Source of the DNA: Sinorhizobium terangae
GTDB taxonomy: Bacteria > Pseudomonadota > Alphaproteobacteria > Rhizobiales > Rhizobiaceae
NCBI RefSeq assembly: GCF_029714365.1
Contig: NZ_CP121659.1
Span: 3,020,501 to 3,084,500, forward strand
Length of the DNA: 64,000 bases
Direction: 5' to 3'
Position numbers and translations under genes: made by a program
Notes under the pieces: generated by a model
Told to the model about the DNA's origin: nothing
The model's input: the letters and a program-made list of their open reading frames with translations, nothing else
Database searches by the model: none
Shown: one piece after another, positions 13,890 through 22,907 of the stretch
How positions within the stretch are numbered: the first letter of the stretch is position 1
Layout: every line of letters begins with the position of its first letter

Positions 13890-15854
13890 ATGCCGACGAC
13901 CGGAATTCCACCCCTCGGCGTGACGCGCACGCCAGACGGAACGCGCTTCGCGGTCTGGTCCCGCCATGCCGCCCGCGTCGATCTCTGCCTGTTTGACGAG
14001 AGCGGGGCGAAGGAATTGCGCCGCCTGCCGATGCTGCGCGACGGTGACGTTCACAGCCTGACGCTTGCCGATGCACCCGTCGGCACTCGCTATGGCTTGC
14101 GGGCCGACGGCATCTACTCGCCCGATCATGGGCTCTGGTTCGATCCGTCGAAACTCTTGGTCGATCCTTACGCGATCGAGCTCGACCGTCCCTTTCGCCA
14201 TGATCGTCGCCTGACGATCTTCGGTGAGGAGACCGCCGATCTGGTGCCGAGAGCGATCGTGACCGAAACAGAGGCGGTGAAGGTGGAGCCGCCGCTGTTT
14301 GAGCCTGGCGGATTGATCTACGAGGTGGCGGTCAAACCGTTCACCATTCTGCACTCGGATATTCCCGAGAAAAAGCGGGGCACTGTCGCCGCCCTGGCGC
14401 AACCGGTGATCATTGACCACCTGAAGCGCCTTGGCGTCTCGGCCGTCGAACTGATGCCGATCGTCGCCTGGATCGACGAGCGGCATCTGCCGTCGCTCGG
14501 CCTTCACAACGGCTGGGGCTACAATCCGATCGTCCCAATGGCGCTCGATCCGAGGCTCGTGCCCGGCGGCGTCAAGGAACTGCGCAACACTGTCGAGACG
14601 CTGCACAAGGCCGGCATCGGCGTCATCCTCGACCTCGTCTTCAACCATTCCGGCGAGAGCGACCGCCTCGGCACGACCCTTTCCATGCGCGGGCTCGACA
14701 ATCTTACCTATTACCGCCATGTGACCGACCAGCCCGGAGAACTCATCAACGACACCGGCTGCGGCAATACGATAGCCTGCGACCATCCGGTGGTCCGGGA
14801 TCTCATTCTCGCCAGCCTCCGCCATTTTGTGCTTGCCGCCGGCGTCGACGGCTTCCGCTTCGACCTCGCCTCGATCCTCGGGCGTGATATGAGCGGCTTT
14901 CACCGCGACGCCGCTCTCTTTGCGGCGATCGCCGCGGATTCGGTCCTTGGCGACCGCATTCTCATCGCGGAGCCCTGGGATACCGGTCCCGGCGGCTACC
15001 AGCTCGGCAACTTCCCCGAACCCTTCCTCGAATGGAACGACCGCACGCGGGACGACATTCGCCGCTACTGGCGCGGCGACCGGCATGCGATCGGCGCGCT
15101 CGCGACCGCACTCGCCGGCTCCTCCGATACGTTCTCGCGGTGGGGCGAGACGGCGACCCGCAGCGTCAACTTCATCGCCGCGCATGACGGCTTCACGCTG
15201 ACGGATCTCACCGCTTATGCGCGCAAGCACAACGAGGCGAACGGCGAAGACAATGGTGACGGCCACAACGAGAATTATTCGTGGAACAATGGCGCCGAAG
15301 GCCCCATTGACGATCCGGAAATCGCGACAGCGAGGCAGGCAGACGCCATGGCGCTGATCAGCACGCTTTTCGCTTCGCGCGGAACGATCATGCTCACCGC
15401 CGGCGACGAAGGCGGGCGCAGCCAGGGCGGCAACAACAATGCCTATGCGCAGGATAACGGCCTCACCTGGCTCGATTGGACAAAGCTCGACCGGAAGCTC
15501 ATCGACCACACAGCCGCGCTCTCAGCGATGCGGCGGCGTTTCGATGTCTTCGCGGAGACGCACTTCCTCACCGGGAAGGGCGACGTCGCCTGGCTGCGTC
15601 TCGACGGTCATCCAATGACGGTCGAGGATTGGGAACACCCGGCGACTGACAATCTCGTCATGATGCTTGCGACCGGCGACCGGGCGCAGCGACGGGCGAC
15701 CCGGCTCGCGGTAGTCATAAACCGCGGTCACGCACCGCATCCCTTTCAGCTTCCCGCAAGCCTCAACGGCAAGTGGTGCGATGCGCTTTCCGGGACGGCG
15801 GCAACCCCGTCCGTCGCCCCCCGCTCGGTCACCTTCTTTGTCGAAGTTTTCTGA
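13890..15854 (+). CDS. glgX: Glycogen debranching enzyme
   Basis: 654 residues, GH13 subfamily 11 (isoamylase type), which hydrolyses alpha-1,6 branches of limit dextrins left by GlgP. A CBM48 domain is at the N-terminus (FAVWSRHAARVDLCLFD). The nucleophile Asp is in DGFRFDLASILGRD, the acid Glu in IAEPWDTGPGGYQLG, and the conserved HD in AAHDGFTLTDL. The frame is open upstream to 13809, but that part encodes the palindromic repeat, so I start at MPTTGIPPLGVTRTPDGTRF. It is cut off from pgm by the repeat and may depend on readthrough or its own promoter. Confidence 0.95.
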   Translation: MPTTGIPPLGVTRTPDGTRFAVWSRHAARVDLCLFDESGAKELRRLPMLRDGDVHSLTLADAPVGTRYGLRADGIYSPDHGLWFDPSKLLVDPYAIELDRPFRHDRRLTIFGEETADLVPRAIVTETEAVKVEPPLFEPGGLIYEVAVKPFTILHSDIPEKKRGTVAALAQPVIIDHLKRLGVSAVELMPIVAWIDERHLPSLGLHNGWGYNPIVPMALDPRLVPGGVKELRNTVETLHKAGIGVILDLVFNHSGESDRLGTTLSMRGLDNLTYYRHVTDQPGELINDTGCGNTIACDHPVVRDLILASLRHFVLAAGVDGFRFDLASILGRDMSGFHRDAALFAAIAADSVLGDRILIAEPWDTGPGGYQLGNFPEPFLEWNDRTRDDIRRYWRGDRHAIGALATALAGSSDTFSRWGETATRSVNFIAAHDGFTLTDLTAYARKHNEANGEDNGDGHNENYSWNNGAEGPIDDPEIATARQADAMALISTLFASRGTIMLTAGDEGGRSQGGNNNAYAQDNGLTWLDWTKLDRKLIDHTAALSAMRRRFDVFAETHFLTGKGDVAWLRLDGHPMTVEDWEHPATDNLVMMLATGDRAQRRATRLAVVINRGHAPHPFQLPASLNGKWCDALSGTAATPSVAPRSVTFFVEVF

Positions 15855-15912
15855 GTTTTTACTACCACTTGCCAGTATTCCCCCGACCAGCCTATAGATC
15901 GGTTGGGCGCTA

Positions 15913-15985
15913 TGAGTGGGATGAGGAATGGTGCGAGCGGTTTTTCCGCCCGCGTCCCGCTCTAAATCATTCTAGAGGCGATCGG
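15913..15985. repeat. Divergent GGATGAGG..TCCCGCTC intergenic repeat, copy 1
   Basis: A unit of about 70 bp with the order GGATGAGG, GCG-CGGTTTTTCCG, TCCCGCTCTAAATCATT, GATCGGGAC. A more diverged copy lies at 33250-33322. It fills most of the gap between glgX and the MaoC-like gene. Confidence 0.5.
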
Positions 15986-15994
15986 GACAAGCAT

Positions 15995-16483
15995 ATGCCG
16001 CACGACATTTCGCTTTCAGAGATCAAGGGGCTGATCGGCAAGGAGCTCGGTGTCTCCGACTGGATTACCGTGACGCAGAAGACCATCGATAGTTTTGCCG
16101 AGGCGACGGGCGACTTCCAGTTCATCCACACCGATCCGGAGCGCGCCGCGGCAGAGACGCCCTTCGGAGGCACGATCGCCCACGGCTTCCTGTCGCTGTC
16201 GCTGCTTTCAGCGATGAACTACAATTGCCTGCCGAAGATTCGCGAACAGACGATGGGCATCAATTACGGCTTCGACAAGGTCCGCTTCATCGCGCCGGTA
16301 AAGAGCGGCGCCAAGGTGCGCGGCCGGTTCGCCATGGCAGACGCCCGCTTTCGCGGCGCCGGAATGTTGATGATTACCTATGACGTAACCGTCGAGATCG
16401 AGGGCGAGCGCAAGCCCGCCCTGACGGCGACATGGCAGACAATCATCCAGTTCGACCCGAAGGACCGGCCGGCGGATGCCTGA
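15995..16483 (+). CDS. MaoC-like / NodN-like hot-dog fold dehydratase
   Basis: 162 residues, single hot-dog domain of the MaoC (R-specific enoyl-CoA hydratase) family. The hydratase motif is recognisable: DFQFIHTDPERA followed by PFGGTIAHGFLSLSL, with the catalytic Asp and His. Rhizobial members are often called NodN-like. They act on acyl-CoA or acyl-ACP substrates, but the exact substrate is not known. The frame is open upstream to 15773, but that part overlaps glgX and a repeat. ATG 15995 (MPHDISLSEI) fits the family. It overlaps the next gene by 8 bp. Confidence 0.88.
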   Translation: MPHDISLSEIKGLIGKELGVSDWITVTQKTIDSFAEATGDFQFIHTDPERAAAETPFGGTIAHGFLSLSLLSAMNYNCLPKIREQTMGINYGFDKVRFIAPVKSGAKVRGRFAMADARFRGAGMLMITYDVTVEIEGERKPALTATWQTIIQFDPKDRPADA

Positions 16484-17549
16484 GAAAACGGGGGCCGAGG
16501 AGCGGGTCCGTCGGGCCTTTCGTAGCCAGGGCAAGGCCTGCGAAGAACTCGACTCGCCTTTCATGGCCCGGCTCTGCCGGTTGGCGGCCGAGCGCCTTGA
16601 TGGTGAACGTGCGGTCGGCAGCCGCGTCCTGAGCTGGGAGGGCAATCCGCGGCCCGAGGCAGACTCCGTACCGCTGCGGCTGTGCGGTGCGCTTCATGCC
16701 CTTGTGTTGTCGAGACGCGACGACAGGCTGACTTCATGTTATCCGCCGAATGTCACAGACGACGAAACGCTCTGGGCCGCGTGCGAAGCGGCCTTTCGGA
16801 CGCACGCCGATTTTATCCTGGAGCGGCTCACTTCCGCACCGCAGACGAACGAAGTGCGCCGCTCAGGTGCGCTGCTTGCCGGCTTTCTCACGGTCGCACG
16901 CGGCTTTGGCAAACCACTTGTCCTTTCAGAAGTTGGTGCCAGTGCCGGTCTCAACCTGCACTGGGATCGCTACGGCTACGACCTTTCCGGCGGGCAGTGG
17001 GGCGACATGGAATCCGGCGTCGTCATCTCGCCCCAGTGGTCCGGAGCAGCGCCGCCCGACGGATCGGTCGAAATCGTCGGACGCGCAGGATGCGACATCA
17101 ACCCGCTTGACCCGGCGAGCGAGGAGCACCGGTTGCGCCTGCTCTCCTACATCTGGGCCGACCAGCCGGACCGGCTCGAGCGCACCCGAAATGCGCTGGC
17201 GATCGCGGCTGCTCATGGCAACCTTGTCGAGCGTAGAGACGCTGTGGACTGGCTGAAACAGCGCCTCGCCCATCCCTTCCCCGGTGCGGTCCATGTCGTT
17301 TATCATTCGGTCGCCTGGCAATATCTGTCTCTGTCCGCCCAGCAAGAGGGCGAGGCCCTGATCGCTGCTGCAGGAAGGGCGGCAACAGCAGACGCGCCGC
17401 TTGCTTGGCTGCAGATGGAAGCGGATGGTTCAAGACCCGGCGCTGCGCTAACGCTCCAGACGTGGCCCGGCGGCGGGAAACATCTGATCGGTCGGGCGGA
17501 CTTCCATGGTCGATGGATAGAGTGGACCGGCTTGCGGAAAGAAGGGTGA
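16476..17549 (+). CDS. DUF2332 family protein
   Basis: 357 residues of a family of unknown function found in alphaproteobacteria and actinobacteria. The conserved core runs from FARLCRLAAERL-like sequence through SEVGASAGLNLHWDRYGYDL, a glycine-rich loop that looks like a Rossmann or SAM-type nucleotide loop, to VVYHSVAWQYL. No signal peptide or membrane segment is seen. It overlaps the MaoC-like gene by 8 bp and is likely co-translated with it. I cannot assign a reaction. The glycine loop is only suggestive of a methyltransferase-like fold. Confidence 0.85.
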   Translation: MPEKTGAEERVRRAFRSQGKACEELDSPFMARLCRLAAERLDGERAVGSRVLSWEGNPRPEADSVPLRLCGALHALVLSRRDDRLTSCYPPNVTDDETLWAACEAAFRTHADFILERLTSAPQTNEVRRSGALLAGFLTVARGFGKPLVLSEVGASAGLNLHWDRYGYDLSGGQWGDMESGVVISPQWSGAAPPDGSVEIVGRAGCDINPLDPASEEHRLRLLSYIWADQPDRLERTRNALAIAAAHGNLVERRDAVDWLKQRLAHPFPGAVHVVYHSVAWQYLSLSAQQEGEALIAAAGRAATADAPLAWLQMEADGSRPGAALTLQTWPGGGKHLIGRADFHGRWIEWTGLRKEG

Positions 17550-17649
17550 TCGCGAAGCCACAAGTTCAGAACGTGATCACGTGGCGGATAACCCGCCCCT
17601 GATCGAGAAGATCGAACGCCTCGTTGATCTCTTCAAGCGGCCCCGTGCT

Positions 17650-18690
17650 TCATAGCAGCCGGTCGACAGGCAACTTGCCGCGCTGGTAGAGGGCAATGAA
17701 TCGCGGGATATCGCGGCTCGGCACGCAGCTTCCCATGTAACTGCCGCGGATCGTGCGCTCCTCGGCGACGAGGCTGACCGCAGGGATGGCGATCTGGCTT
17801 GAGGGGCGGGCAAGTCCTGCCGAGGCCGTCAAGCCACCGCGCCGGGTGATCCGGTAGGCGAGCTCGAAAGCCCTGACCGAACCCGCCGCCTCCACCGCAT
17901 GGTCGACGCCGCCGCGGGTCGCCTCGCGGATCTTTTCCGCTGCATCCGGATCGCCAGCGAGGAATGCATCCGTCGCGCCCAGTTGGAGCGCCAGCTTCAG
18001 TTTGTCCTCAGACAGATCGACTGCCACGACCCGTTCGGCGCCAGCGGCGATCGCGCCTAGAACCGCCGCCAACCCGACGCCGCCGAGACCGACAACGGCA
18101 ACCGATTGGCCGGGCTTGACCTGGCAGGCGTTGACGACTGCACCGACGCCGGTCAGCACGGCGCAACCGAACAGGGCCGCTTCCACCATCGGCAGATCCG
18201 CCTCGATCCTGACGGCCGAGTGGCGCGAGACGACGGCATAATCGGCAAAGGCGGAAACGCCGAGATGGTGATGCACCGGAACCGCATCACAGCGCAGGCG
18301 GCGCTCGCCTGAAAGCAACGTTCCCTTACCGTTTGCCTCCGCGCCCGGAATGCAGAGCGCCGGCCTGCCTTCCGCACAGGGCAGGCAATGACCGCAGCTC
18401 GGCATGAAGCTCATCACTACGCGATCACCGGGCGCGATATCGCGCACGCCGCTCCCGACCGCCTCCACCGTGCCCGCCGCCTCGTGGCCAAGCGCCATCG
18501 GCACCGGACGTGGCCGATCGCCGTTGATGACCGAAAGATCGGAGTGACAGAGTCCGGCTGCACCCATTCTGACCAGAAGCTCGTCCGGTCCGGGCGGATC
18601 GAGGTCGACGGTCTCGATCGATAGAGGCCGTGTGTTGGCATAGGGCCTCTCGACCGGTGATTTCCTCAGCACCGCCGCGCGTGTCTTCAC
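17650..18690 (-). CDS. Zinc-dependent alcohol dehydrogenase, C-terminus truncated by in-frame stop
   Basis: Medium-chain dehydrogenase/reductase. Catalytic zinc ligands are in GLCHSDLSVI and GHEAAG, the structural-zinc Cys4 is CGHCLPCAEGRPALC, and the NAD loop is GLGGVGLAAVLGA. A GTG at 18690 sits behind GGAGGGG at good spacing; the upstream ATG at 18717 has no clear ribosome site. The stop TGA is at 17650-17652, but the same frame then reads STGPLEEINEAFDLLDQGRV and on to a second stop at 17566. That is the normal C-terminus of this family (LEEINEAFDLL..G..IR). The gene therefore lacks about its last 27 residues through a nonsense change, unless read through or a sequencing error. It may be a recent pseudogene. 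Confidence 0.85.
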   Translation of the reverse strand: MKTRAAVLRKSPVERPYANTRPLSIETVDLDPPGPDELLVRMGAAGLCHSDLSVINGDRPRPVPMALGHEAAGTVEAVGSGVRDIAPGDRVVMSFMPSCGHCLPCAEGRPALCIPGAEANGKGTLLSGERRLRCDAVPVHHHLGVSAFADYAVVSRHSAVRIEADLPMVEAALFGCAVLTGVGAVVNACQVKPGQSVAVVGLGGVGLAAVLGAIAAGAERVVAVDLSEDKLKLALQLGATDAFLAGDPDAAEKIREATRGGVDHAVEAAGSVRAFELAYRITRRGGLTASAGLARPSSQIAIPAVSLVAEERTIRGSYMGSCVPSRDIPRFIALYQRGKLPVDRLL

Positions 18691-18776
18691 GCTCACCCCT
18701 CCGCTTCTCACGCTCATGCTCGACCGAATCGAGTCAAAAGTTAACGTGATCGGTTCTGGGAAGTCGAGACGCGAGA

Positions 18777-18899
18777 TTGCCCCTCACCCTTACCCTCTCC
18801 CCGCAGGCGGGGAGAGGGAACCTAGGCGGCGCGGCATATCCCTTCTCCCCGTCAAAACGGGGAGAAGGTGGCCGGCAGGCCGGATGAGGGGCCATACGC
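18777..18899. repeat. RIME-like palindromic repeat, CCCTCACCCTTACCCTCTCCCC type
   Basis: A CCCTCTCCCCGC/GCGGGGAGAGGG palindrome (about 18793-18820) and a second one CTTCTCCCC/GGGGAGAAGG (about 18842-18868) are joined by about 20 bp and closed by GGCCGGCAGGCCGGATGAGGGGC. The same two-palindrome layout occurs at 28016-28165. It fills the gap between the sox operon terminator and the alcohol dehydrogenase start. Confidence 0.7.
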
Positions 18900-18908
18900 A
18901 TTCCTACA

Positions 18909-18938
18909 ACAGAAAAGCGGCGGATCGCTCCGCCGCTT
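18909..18938 (-). terminator. Rho-independent terminator of the sox operon
   Basis: On the minus strand a perfect 10-bp stem (AAGCGGCGGA, 4-nt loop, TCCGCCGCTT) is followed by TTCTGTT. It lies 25 bp after the soxG stop codon, at the end of the soxBDAG unit. Confidence 0.85.
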
Positions 18939-18962
18939 GCAAAGTTCGAGGAAAACGCCTCT

Positions 18963-19517
18963 TCAGTGCCCTGCGCCTTCCGCCCCCTCCGACAGAAGGC
19001 CGAAGACAAAGGGCGAAAACGACCGCCAGCACTCGACGCGGAACGTATCCTCGGCCGTGCGGAAGAGCACGATTTCCGCCTTGCCCAGTATCGTCCGCGA
19101 ACAAGCGCCGACCGGGAAGATCGCGAGCGAAAGGTCCTGCGGGCATCCGCTGTTGACCGCCACCTCGGCGCCCGGACCGCTGATGATGACGGCCGTGTTG
19201 CGATGGGAAATGTCGACCGCCGAATGCATGACGCCACTGGACGCGGCTGCCGCCATCAAATCCTTGCCGTCTTCGTCGATCACCAGCCACTCGTCCGGAC
19301 CGAGCCAGAGCGCGTGGCGCTTTCCGGTCGAGGCAGAGGTCTTCGGCCGCGTCGGCAGCGTGACCCCGAGTGCCGCGGAGAGAGCCGCAACGGCGTCCGG
19401 TGCCGCGCGGAGGGATATCCGCGAGGCGGGCGCCGCGGGCGTCAGGATCGCCGCCGGCGAGCCGCCACGGAGCCCGGCGAGCGGAGCATTGCGGATTGCA
19501 GTTGCCTGGTCAGCCAT
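18963..19517 (-). CDS. soxG: Sarcosine oxidase gamma subunit
   Basis: 184 residues, the usual length of the gamma subunit of heterotetrameric sarcosine oxidase. This subunit has a GcvT-like fold and is needed for assembly of the complex rather than catalysis. Recognisable stretches are ALWLGPDEWLVI and HSAVDISHRNTAVIISGPGA, then VECWRSFSPFVFGLL near the end. I use ATG 19517 (MADQATAIRNAPL), which is preceded by GGAGGTCGCC. The in-frame ATG at 19541 lies inside soxA. It overlaps the soxA stop by 8 bp, as last gene of soxBDAG. Confidence 0.93.
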   Translation of the reverse strand: MADQATAIRNAPLAGLRGGSPAAILTPAAPASRISLRAAPDAVAALSAALGVTLPTRPKTSASTGKRHALWLGPDEWLVIDEDGKDLMAAAASSGVMHSAVDISHRNTAVIISGPGAEVAVNSGCPQDLSLAIFPVGACSRTILGKAEIVLFRTAEDTFRVECWRSFSPFVFGLLSEGAEGAGH

Positions 19518-22503
19518 GGAGGCGACCTCCTTCCTTGTCAAAGAACACCATATCGCTCACCTCGACGGCGATCGTCCGGTCGGCCATCGGGATATAAAGG
19601 GTCTGCCCGAGGCGCTCCCGTCCACCGGCGACCATCGCCAGCGCGATCGACCGGCCGCAATTTGACGACCAATAGGACGAGGTGACATGGCCAAGCATGG
19701 TCATCGGCTTCGGCTCGTTCGGATTGGCAACGATCTGCGCGCCCTCCTCCAGAACCACCTTCGGATCCTTGGTGAGGAGACCGACAAGCTGCTTGCGACC
19801 GTCCTTGACGAGGTCCGGGCGCTTCAGCCCGCGAATGCCGACGAAATCCGGCTTCTTCTTCGACACCGCCCAGGAAAGGCCGGCATCGTCCGGAGTGAGG
19901 GTCCCGTCCGTATCCTGACCGACGATGATGTAACCCTTCTCGGCGCGCAGCACGTGCATGGTCTCAGTGCCATAGGCGCAGGCGCCCATTGGTTCAGCCC
20001 GAGCCCAGATCGCCTCCCATACGGCCTGGCCGTAGTCCGCAGGGACGTTGACTTCGAAACCGAGTTCGCCGGTGAACGACATACGGAAGAGCCGCGTCGG
20101 CACGCCGCAGATCCGCCCCTCGGCAACGCTCATGTGCGGGAAGGCTTCGTTCGAAAGATCTATGCCGTCGACGAGCGGCGCGATGATCTCGCGCGCCTTC
20201 GGACCCTGCACCGCAATGACCGCCCACTGCTCGGTGGTCGAGGTGAGCCAGACTTTCAGATGCGGGAACTCCGTCTGCAGATAGTCTTCCATGTGGTGCA
20301 TCACGCGCGGCGCGCCGCCGGTCGTCGTCGTTACGTGGAAGCGGTCCTCGGCCAGGCGGCCGACGACGCCGTCGTCATAGACGAAGCCGTCGTCGCGCAG
20401 CATGATGCCGTAGCGGCAGCGGCCGGGTTTCAAGTTATCCCAGGCGTTCGTATACATCAGATTGAGGAACTTGGCCGCATCGGGGCCAACCACCTCGATC
20501 TTGCCGAGCGTCGACGCATCGAAGACGCCGGCCACCTCGCGTACGGTCTTGCATTCGCGCGCAACCGCTTCGTGCATGGACTCGCCGGCCTTCGGATAGA
20601 ACCAGGCGCGCTTCCAGTTGCCGACATCCTCGAATTCGGCGCCCTGCGCCTCTTCCCAGGCATGCATCGGTGTCTTGCGGGCCGGATCGAAGAGGCTGCC
20701 ACGAGAATGGTTGACGATCGCGCCGAAGGTCACCGGCGTGTAGGGCTGGCGGAAGGTTGTCAGCCCGACCTCCGGGATACCCTTGCCGAGCGCTTCCGCG
20801 GCGATCGCGAGCCCGTGCATGTTGGAGAGCTTGCCTTGGTCGGACGCCATGCCGTTGGTGGTGAAGCGCTTGATATGCTCGACCGAGTGCATGCCCTCGC
20901 GCACGGCGAGGCGAATGTCCTTGGCGCAGACGTCGTGCTGGAAGTCGATGAAGGCCTTGACCGTCGTGTCCGGCCCCGCCCCTTCCGCTGCGCCGATCAT
21001 GCCGCCCGTCCAGGCGAAGGCATTTTCGCCGGAGATTGCGAGCTGCGATCCGTTTTCAGCACCCGCAGCGCGGGCTGCCAGTTCACCGGCCGCAAGCGCC
21101 TCGTCGATCGTCGCCTGGAGATCGTCCGTGCCGTTGCATGCACCGATCGAGAGGCAATCCTGCGCGTAGGTGCCCGGCAGGAAGCGCTCCGTTGCGGCGT
21201 CGAATTTCACCTTGCCGCGCGATTGCGAGAAGAGGTGCACCGATGGTGTCCAGCCGGCGGAGACGAGGAGCGCATCAACGGCGATCTTGCGTGCCGCACC
21301 GCCGCCCCGTCGGGCAACGCTGATCGACGAGATCCTGAGCTTGCCCGTGGTGTTGACGACCGAATGGCCGGTCAGCACCTCGATGCCGAGCCGGCGTGCC
21401 TCGGCCAACACCGCCTCGCCGGGCTTCTCGCGGCTGTCGACGATCGCCGGCACGGAAATACCCGCCTTCCTGAGGTCAAATGCGGCCTCATAGGCGGAAT
21501 CGTGCGCCGTATAGATGCCGACCTTGGTACCGACGGCGACGCCGAAGTGGTTGAGATAGGTGCGCCCCGCCGACGCCAGCATGATGCCCGGCCGGTCGTT
21601 GTTGGCAAAGACCATATGACGCTCGATCGCGCCGTTGGCGAGAATGACCTTCTTCGCCCGCACCTGCCAGAGCCGCTCGCGCGGCAATGCCTTGTCCGGT
21701 GCAGAGAGATGATCCGTGACCCGTTCGACGAGCCCGACGAAATTGTGGTTGTAGTAGCCGAACGCGGTCGTGCGGGTCAGCACGGTGACGTTGTCTCTCT
21801 CCGCGAGCGCCCTGCCGGTCGCCTGCGCCCACTCGTAGCCCGGCTTGCCGTCGATGACCGTGCCGCTGTCATAATGGAGCGCGCCGCCCATTTCCGACTG
21901 CTCGTCGCAGAGGATGACCTTGGCGCCGGCCTGCGCGGCCGCAAGCGCCGCTGAAAGACCGGCAACGCCCGCACCAATCACCAGCACGTCGCAATGGACA
22001 TACCGGCTCGCATAGTGGTCCGGATCGGACTCCGTCGGCGCAACGCCGAGGCCGGCCGCGCGGCGGATGAAAGGCTCGTAAAGCTTGTGCCACGCCGCCT
22101 TCGGCCACATGAAGGTCTTGTAGTAGAAACCGGCGGCGAAGAAGGGCGAGAGCAGATCGTTGAACCCGCCGACATCGAAGGCGAGCGACGGCCAGCGGTT
22201 TTGCGACGAGACCTTCATTCCGTCGAAAACTTCCTGCACCGTGGCGCGCACGTTCGGCTGTCTGCGTGCCGCGTCGCGCGATATGTCGAGCAGCGCATTC
22301 GGCTCCTCGGCGCCGGCGGAAAGAATGCCGCGCGGACGGTGGTACTTGAACGACCGGCCGACAAGGTGGATGCCGTGGGCAAGCAGCGCCGAGGCGACCG
22401 TATCGCCCTCGAGCGCCGTCAGCGTCCGACCGTCGAAGGTGAACCTCGCGGTGCGGGCGGGCGTCAGGCGTCCCGCACCCGAAATGCGATTGACCCCGCT
22501 CAT
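19510..22503 (-). CDS. soxA: Sarcosine oxidase alpha subunit
   Basis: 997 residues, typical for the alpha subunit. An N-terminal 2Fe-2S-ferredoxin-like fold domain (about 15-100) is followed by an NAD-binding flavoprotein domain (VLVIGAGVAGLSAALAAA at about 174). A C-terminal aminomethyltransferase domain (about 610-990) binds tetrahydrofolate and traps the formaldehyde unit as 5,10-methylene-THF. The complex converts sarcosine, oxygen and THF to glycine, hydrogen peroxide and methylene-THF. The start overlaps the soxD stop by 4 bp (ATGA). A 755-codon open frame on the opposite strand is a codon-usage shadow. Confidence 0.97.
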   Translation of the reverse strand: MSGVNRISGAGRLTPARTARFTFDGRTLTALEGDTVASALLAHGIHLVGRSFKYHRPRGILSAGAEEPNALLDISRDAARRQPNVRATVQEVFDGMKVSSQNRWPSLAFDVGGFNDLLSPFFAAGFYYKTFMWPKAAWHKLYEPFIRRAAGLGVAPTESDPDHYASRYVHCDVLVIGAGVAGLSAALAAAQAGAKVILCDEQSEMGGALHYDSGTVIDGKPGYEWAQATGRALAERDNVTVLTRTTAFGYYNHNFVGLVERVTDHLSAPDKALPRERLWQVRAKKVILANGAIERHMVFANNDRPGIMLASAGRTYLNHFGVAVGTKVGIYTAHDSAYEAAFDLRKAGISVPAIVDSREKPGEAVLAEARRLGIEVLTGHSVVNTTGKLRISSISVARRGGGAARKIAVDALLVSAGWTPSVHLFSQSRGKVKFDAATERFLPGTYAQDCLSIGACNGTDDLQATIDEALAAGELAARAAGAENGSQLAISGENAFAWTGGMIGAAEGAGPDTTVKAFIDFQHDVCAKDIRLAVREGMHSVEHIKRFTTNGMASDQGKLSNMHGLAIAAEALGKGIPEVGLTTFRQPYTPVTFGAIVNHSRGSLFDPARKTPMHAWEEAQGAEFEDVGNWKRAWFYPKAGESMHEAVARECKTVREVAGVFDASTLGKIEVVGPDAAKFLNLMYTNAWDNLKPGRCRYGIMLRDDGFVYDDGVVGRLAEDRFHVTTTTGGAPRVMHHMEDYLQTEFPHLKVWLTSTTEQWAVIAVQGPKAREIIAPLVDGIDLSNEAFPHMSVAEGRICGVPTRLFRMSFTGELGFEVNVPADYGQAVWEAIWARAEPMGACAYGTETMHVLRAEKGYIIVGQDTDGTLTPDDAGLSWAVSKKKPDFVGIRGLKRPDLVKDGRKQLVGLLTKDPKVVLEEGAQIVANPNEPKPMTMLGHVTSSYWSSNCGRSIALAMVAGGRERLGQTLYIPMADRTIAVEVSDMVFFDKEGGRLHG

Positions 22504-22841
22504 TGTGCTGCTCCTTCAAGGGCCTCGTAGGTTTCGACCTGTGCGCTCGTCTTCGGCTCTGCGTTGAGATCGGGCTTCGGCTCGCCGGCCTTGTAGGTGG
22601 TGAGGAACCGGTCGGTGACCGTGTCACGCGCCGCATTGAAAAAACGGCCGCAGCCATGGATGTGCCGCCATCTCTCGAAGATCACACCCTTCGGATTGTC
22701 GCGCAGGAAGAAATAGGCCTCGAACTCTTCGTCGCTGATCTCGGCGATATTGGTCGGGCGGGCGATGTGGGCATCGCCGGCATTGCGGAATTCGAGCTCG
22801 GAGCGCTCTTCTTCGCAATAGGGGCAGTAAATCAGAAGCAT
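22500..22841 (-). CDS. soxD: Sarcosine oxidase delta subunit
   Basis: 113 residues. The small delta subunit binds one structural zinc. The ligands are visible in YCPYCEEERSE and in the downstream His and Cys of the HGCGRFFNAARDT region. It sits between soxB and soxA, as in other heterotetrameric sarcosine oxidase operons, and shares an ATGA overlap with soxA. The upstream gap to soxB holds a half repeat. Confidence 0.95.
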   Translation of the reverse strand: MLLIYCPYCEEERSELEFRNAGDAHIARPTNIAEISDEEFEAYFFLRDNPKGVIFERWRHIHGCGRFFNAARDTVTDRFLTTYKAGEPKPDLNAEPKTSAQVETYEALEGAAQ

Positions 22842-22858
22842 CTGGATGTCCTCGCATT

Positions 22859-22900
22859 AGAGCGCCGCGCATTCCGTGGGACGCGCAAAGGTCGCTCTAC
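22859..22900. repeat. Half-length GCGCCGCGC..ACGCGCAAAGG repeat inside the sox operon
   Basis: This is a hairpin-forming unit (AGAGCGCCGCGC..GTGGGACGCGC..GGTCGCTCT) of the same family as the left half of the repeats near 39.0, 50.1, 52.1 and 56.0 kb. It occupies most of the 66-bp gap between the soxB stop and the soxD start, so it is transcribed within the operon. Confidence 0.65.
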
Positions 22901-22907
22901 CTTCCTT

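Noticed and set aside
19687..21954. 755-codon open frame on the plus strand opposite soxA
   Set aside because: It is antisense to a clear sarcosine oxidase alpha gene, is rich in Arg, Asp and Val with no domain, and arises from high-GC codon usage.
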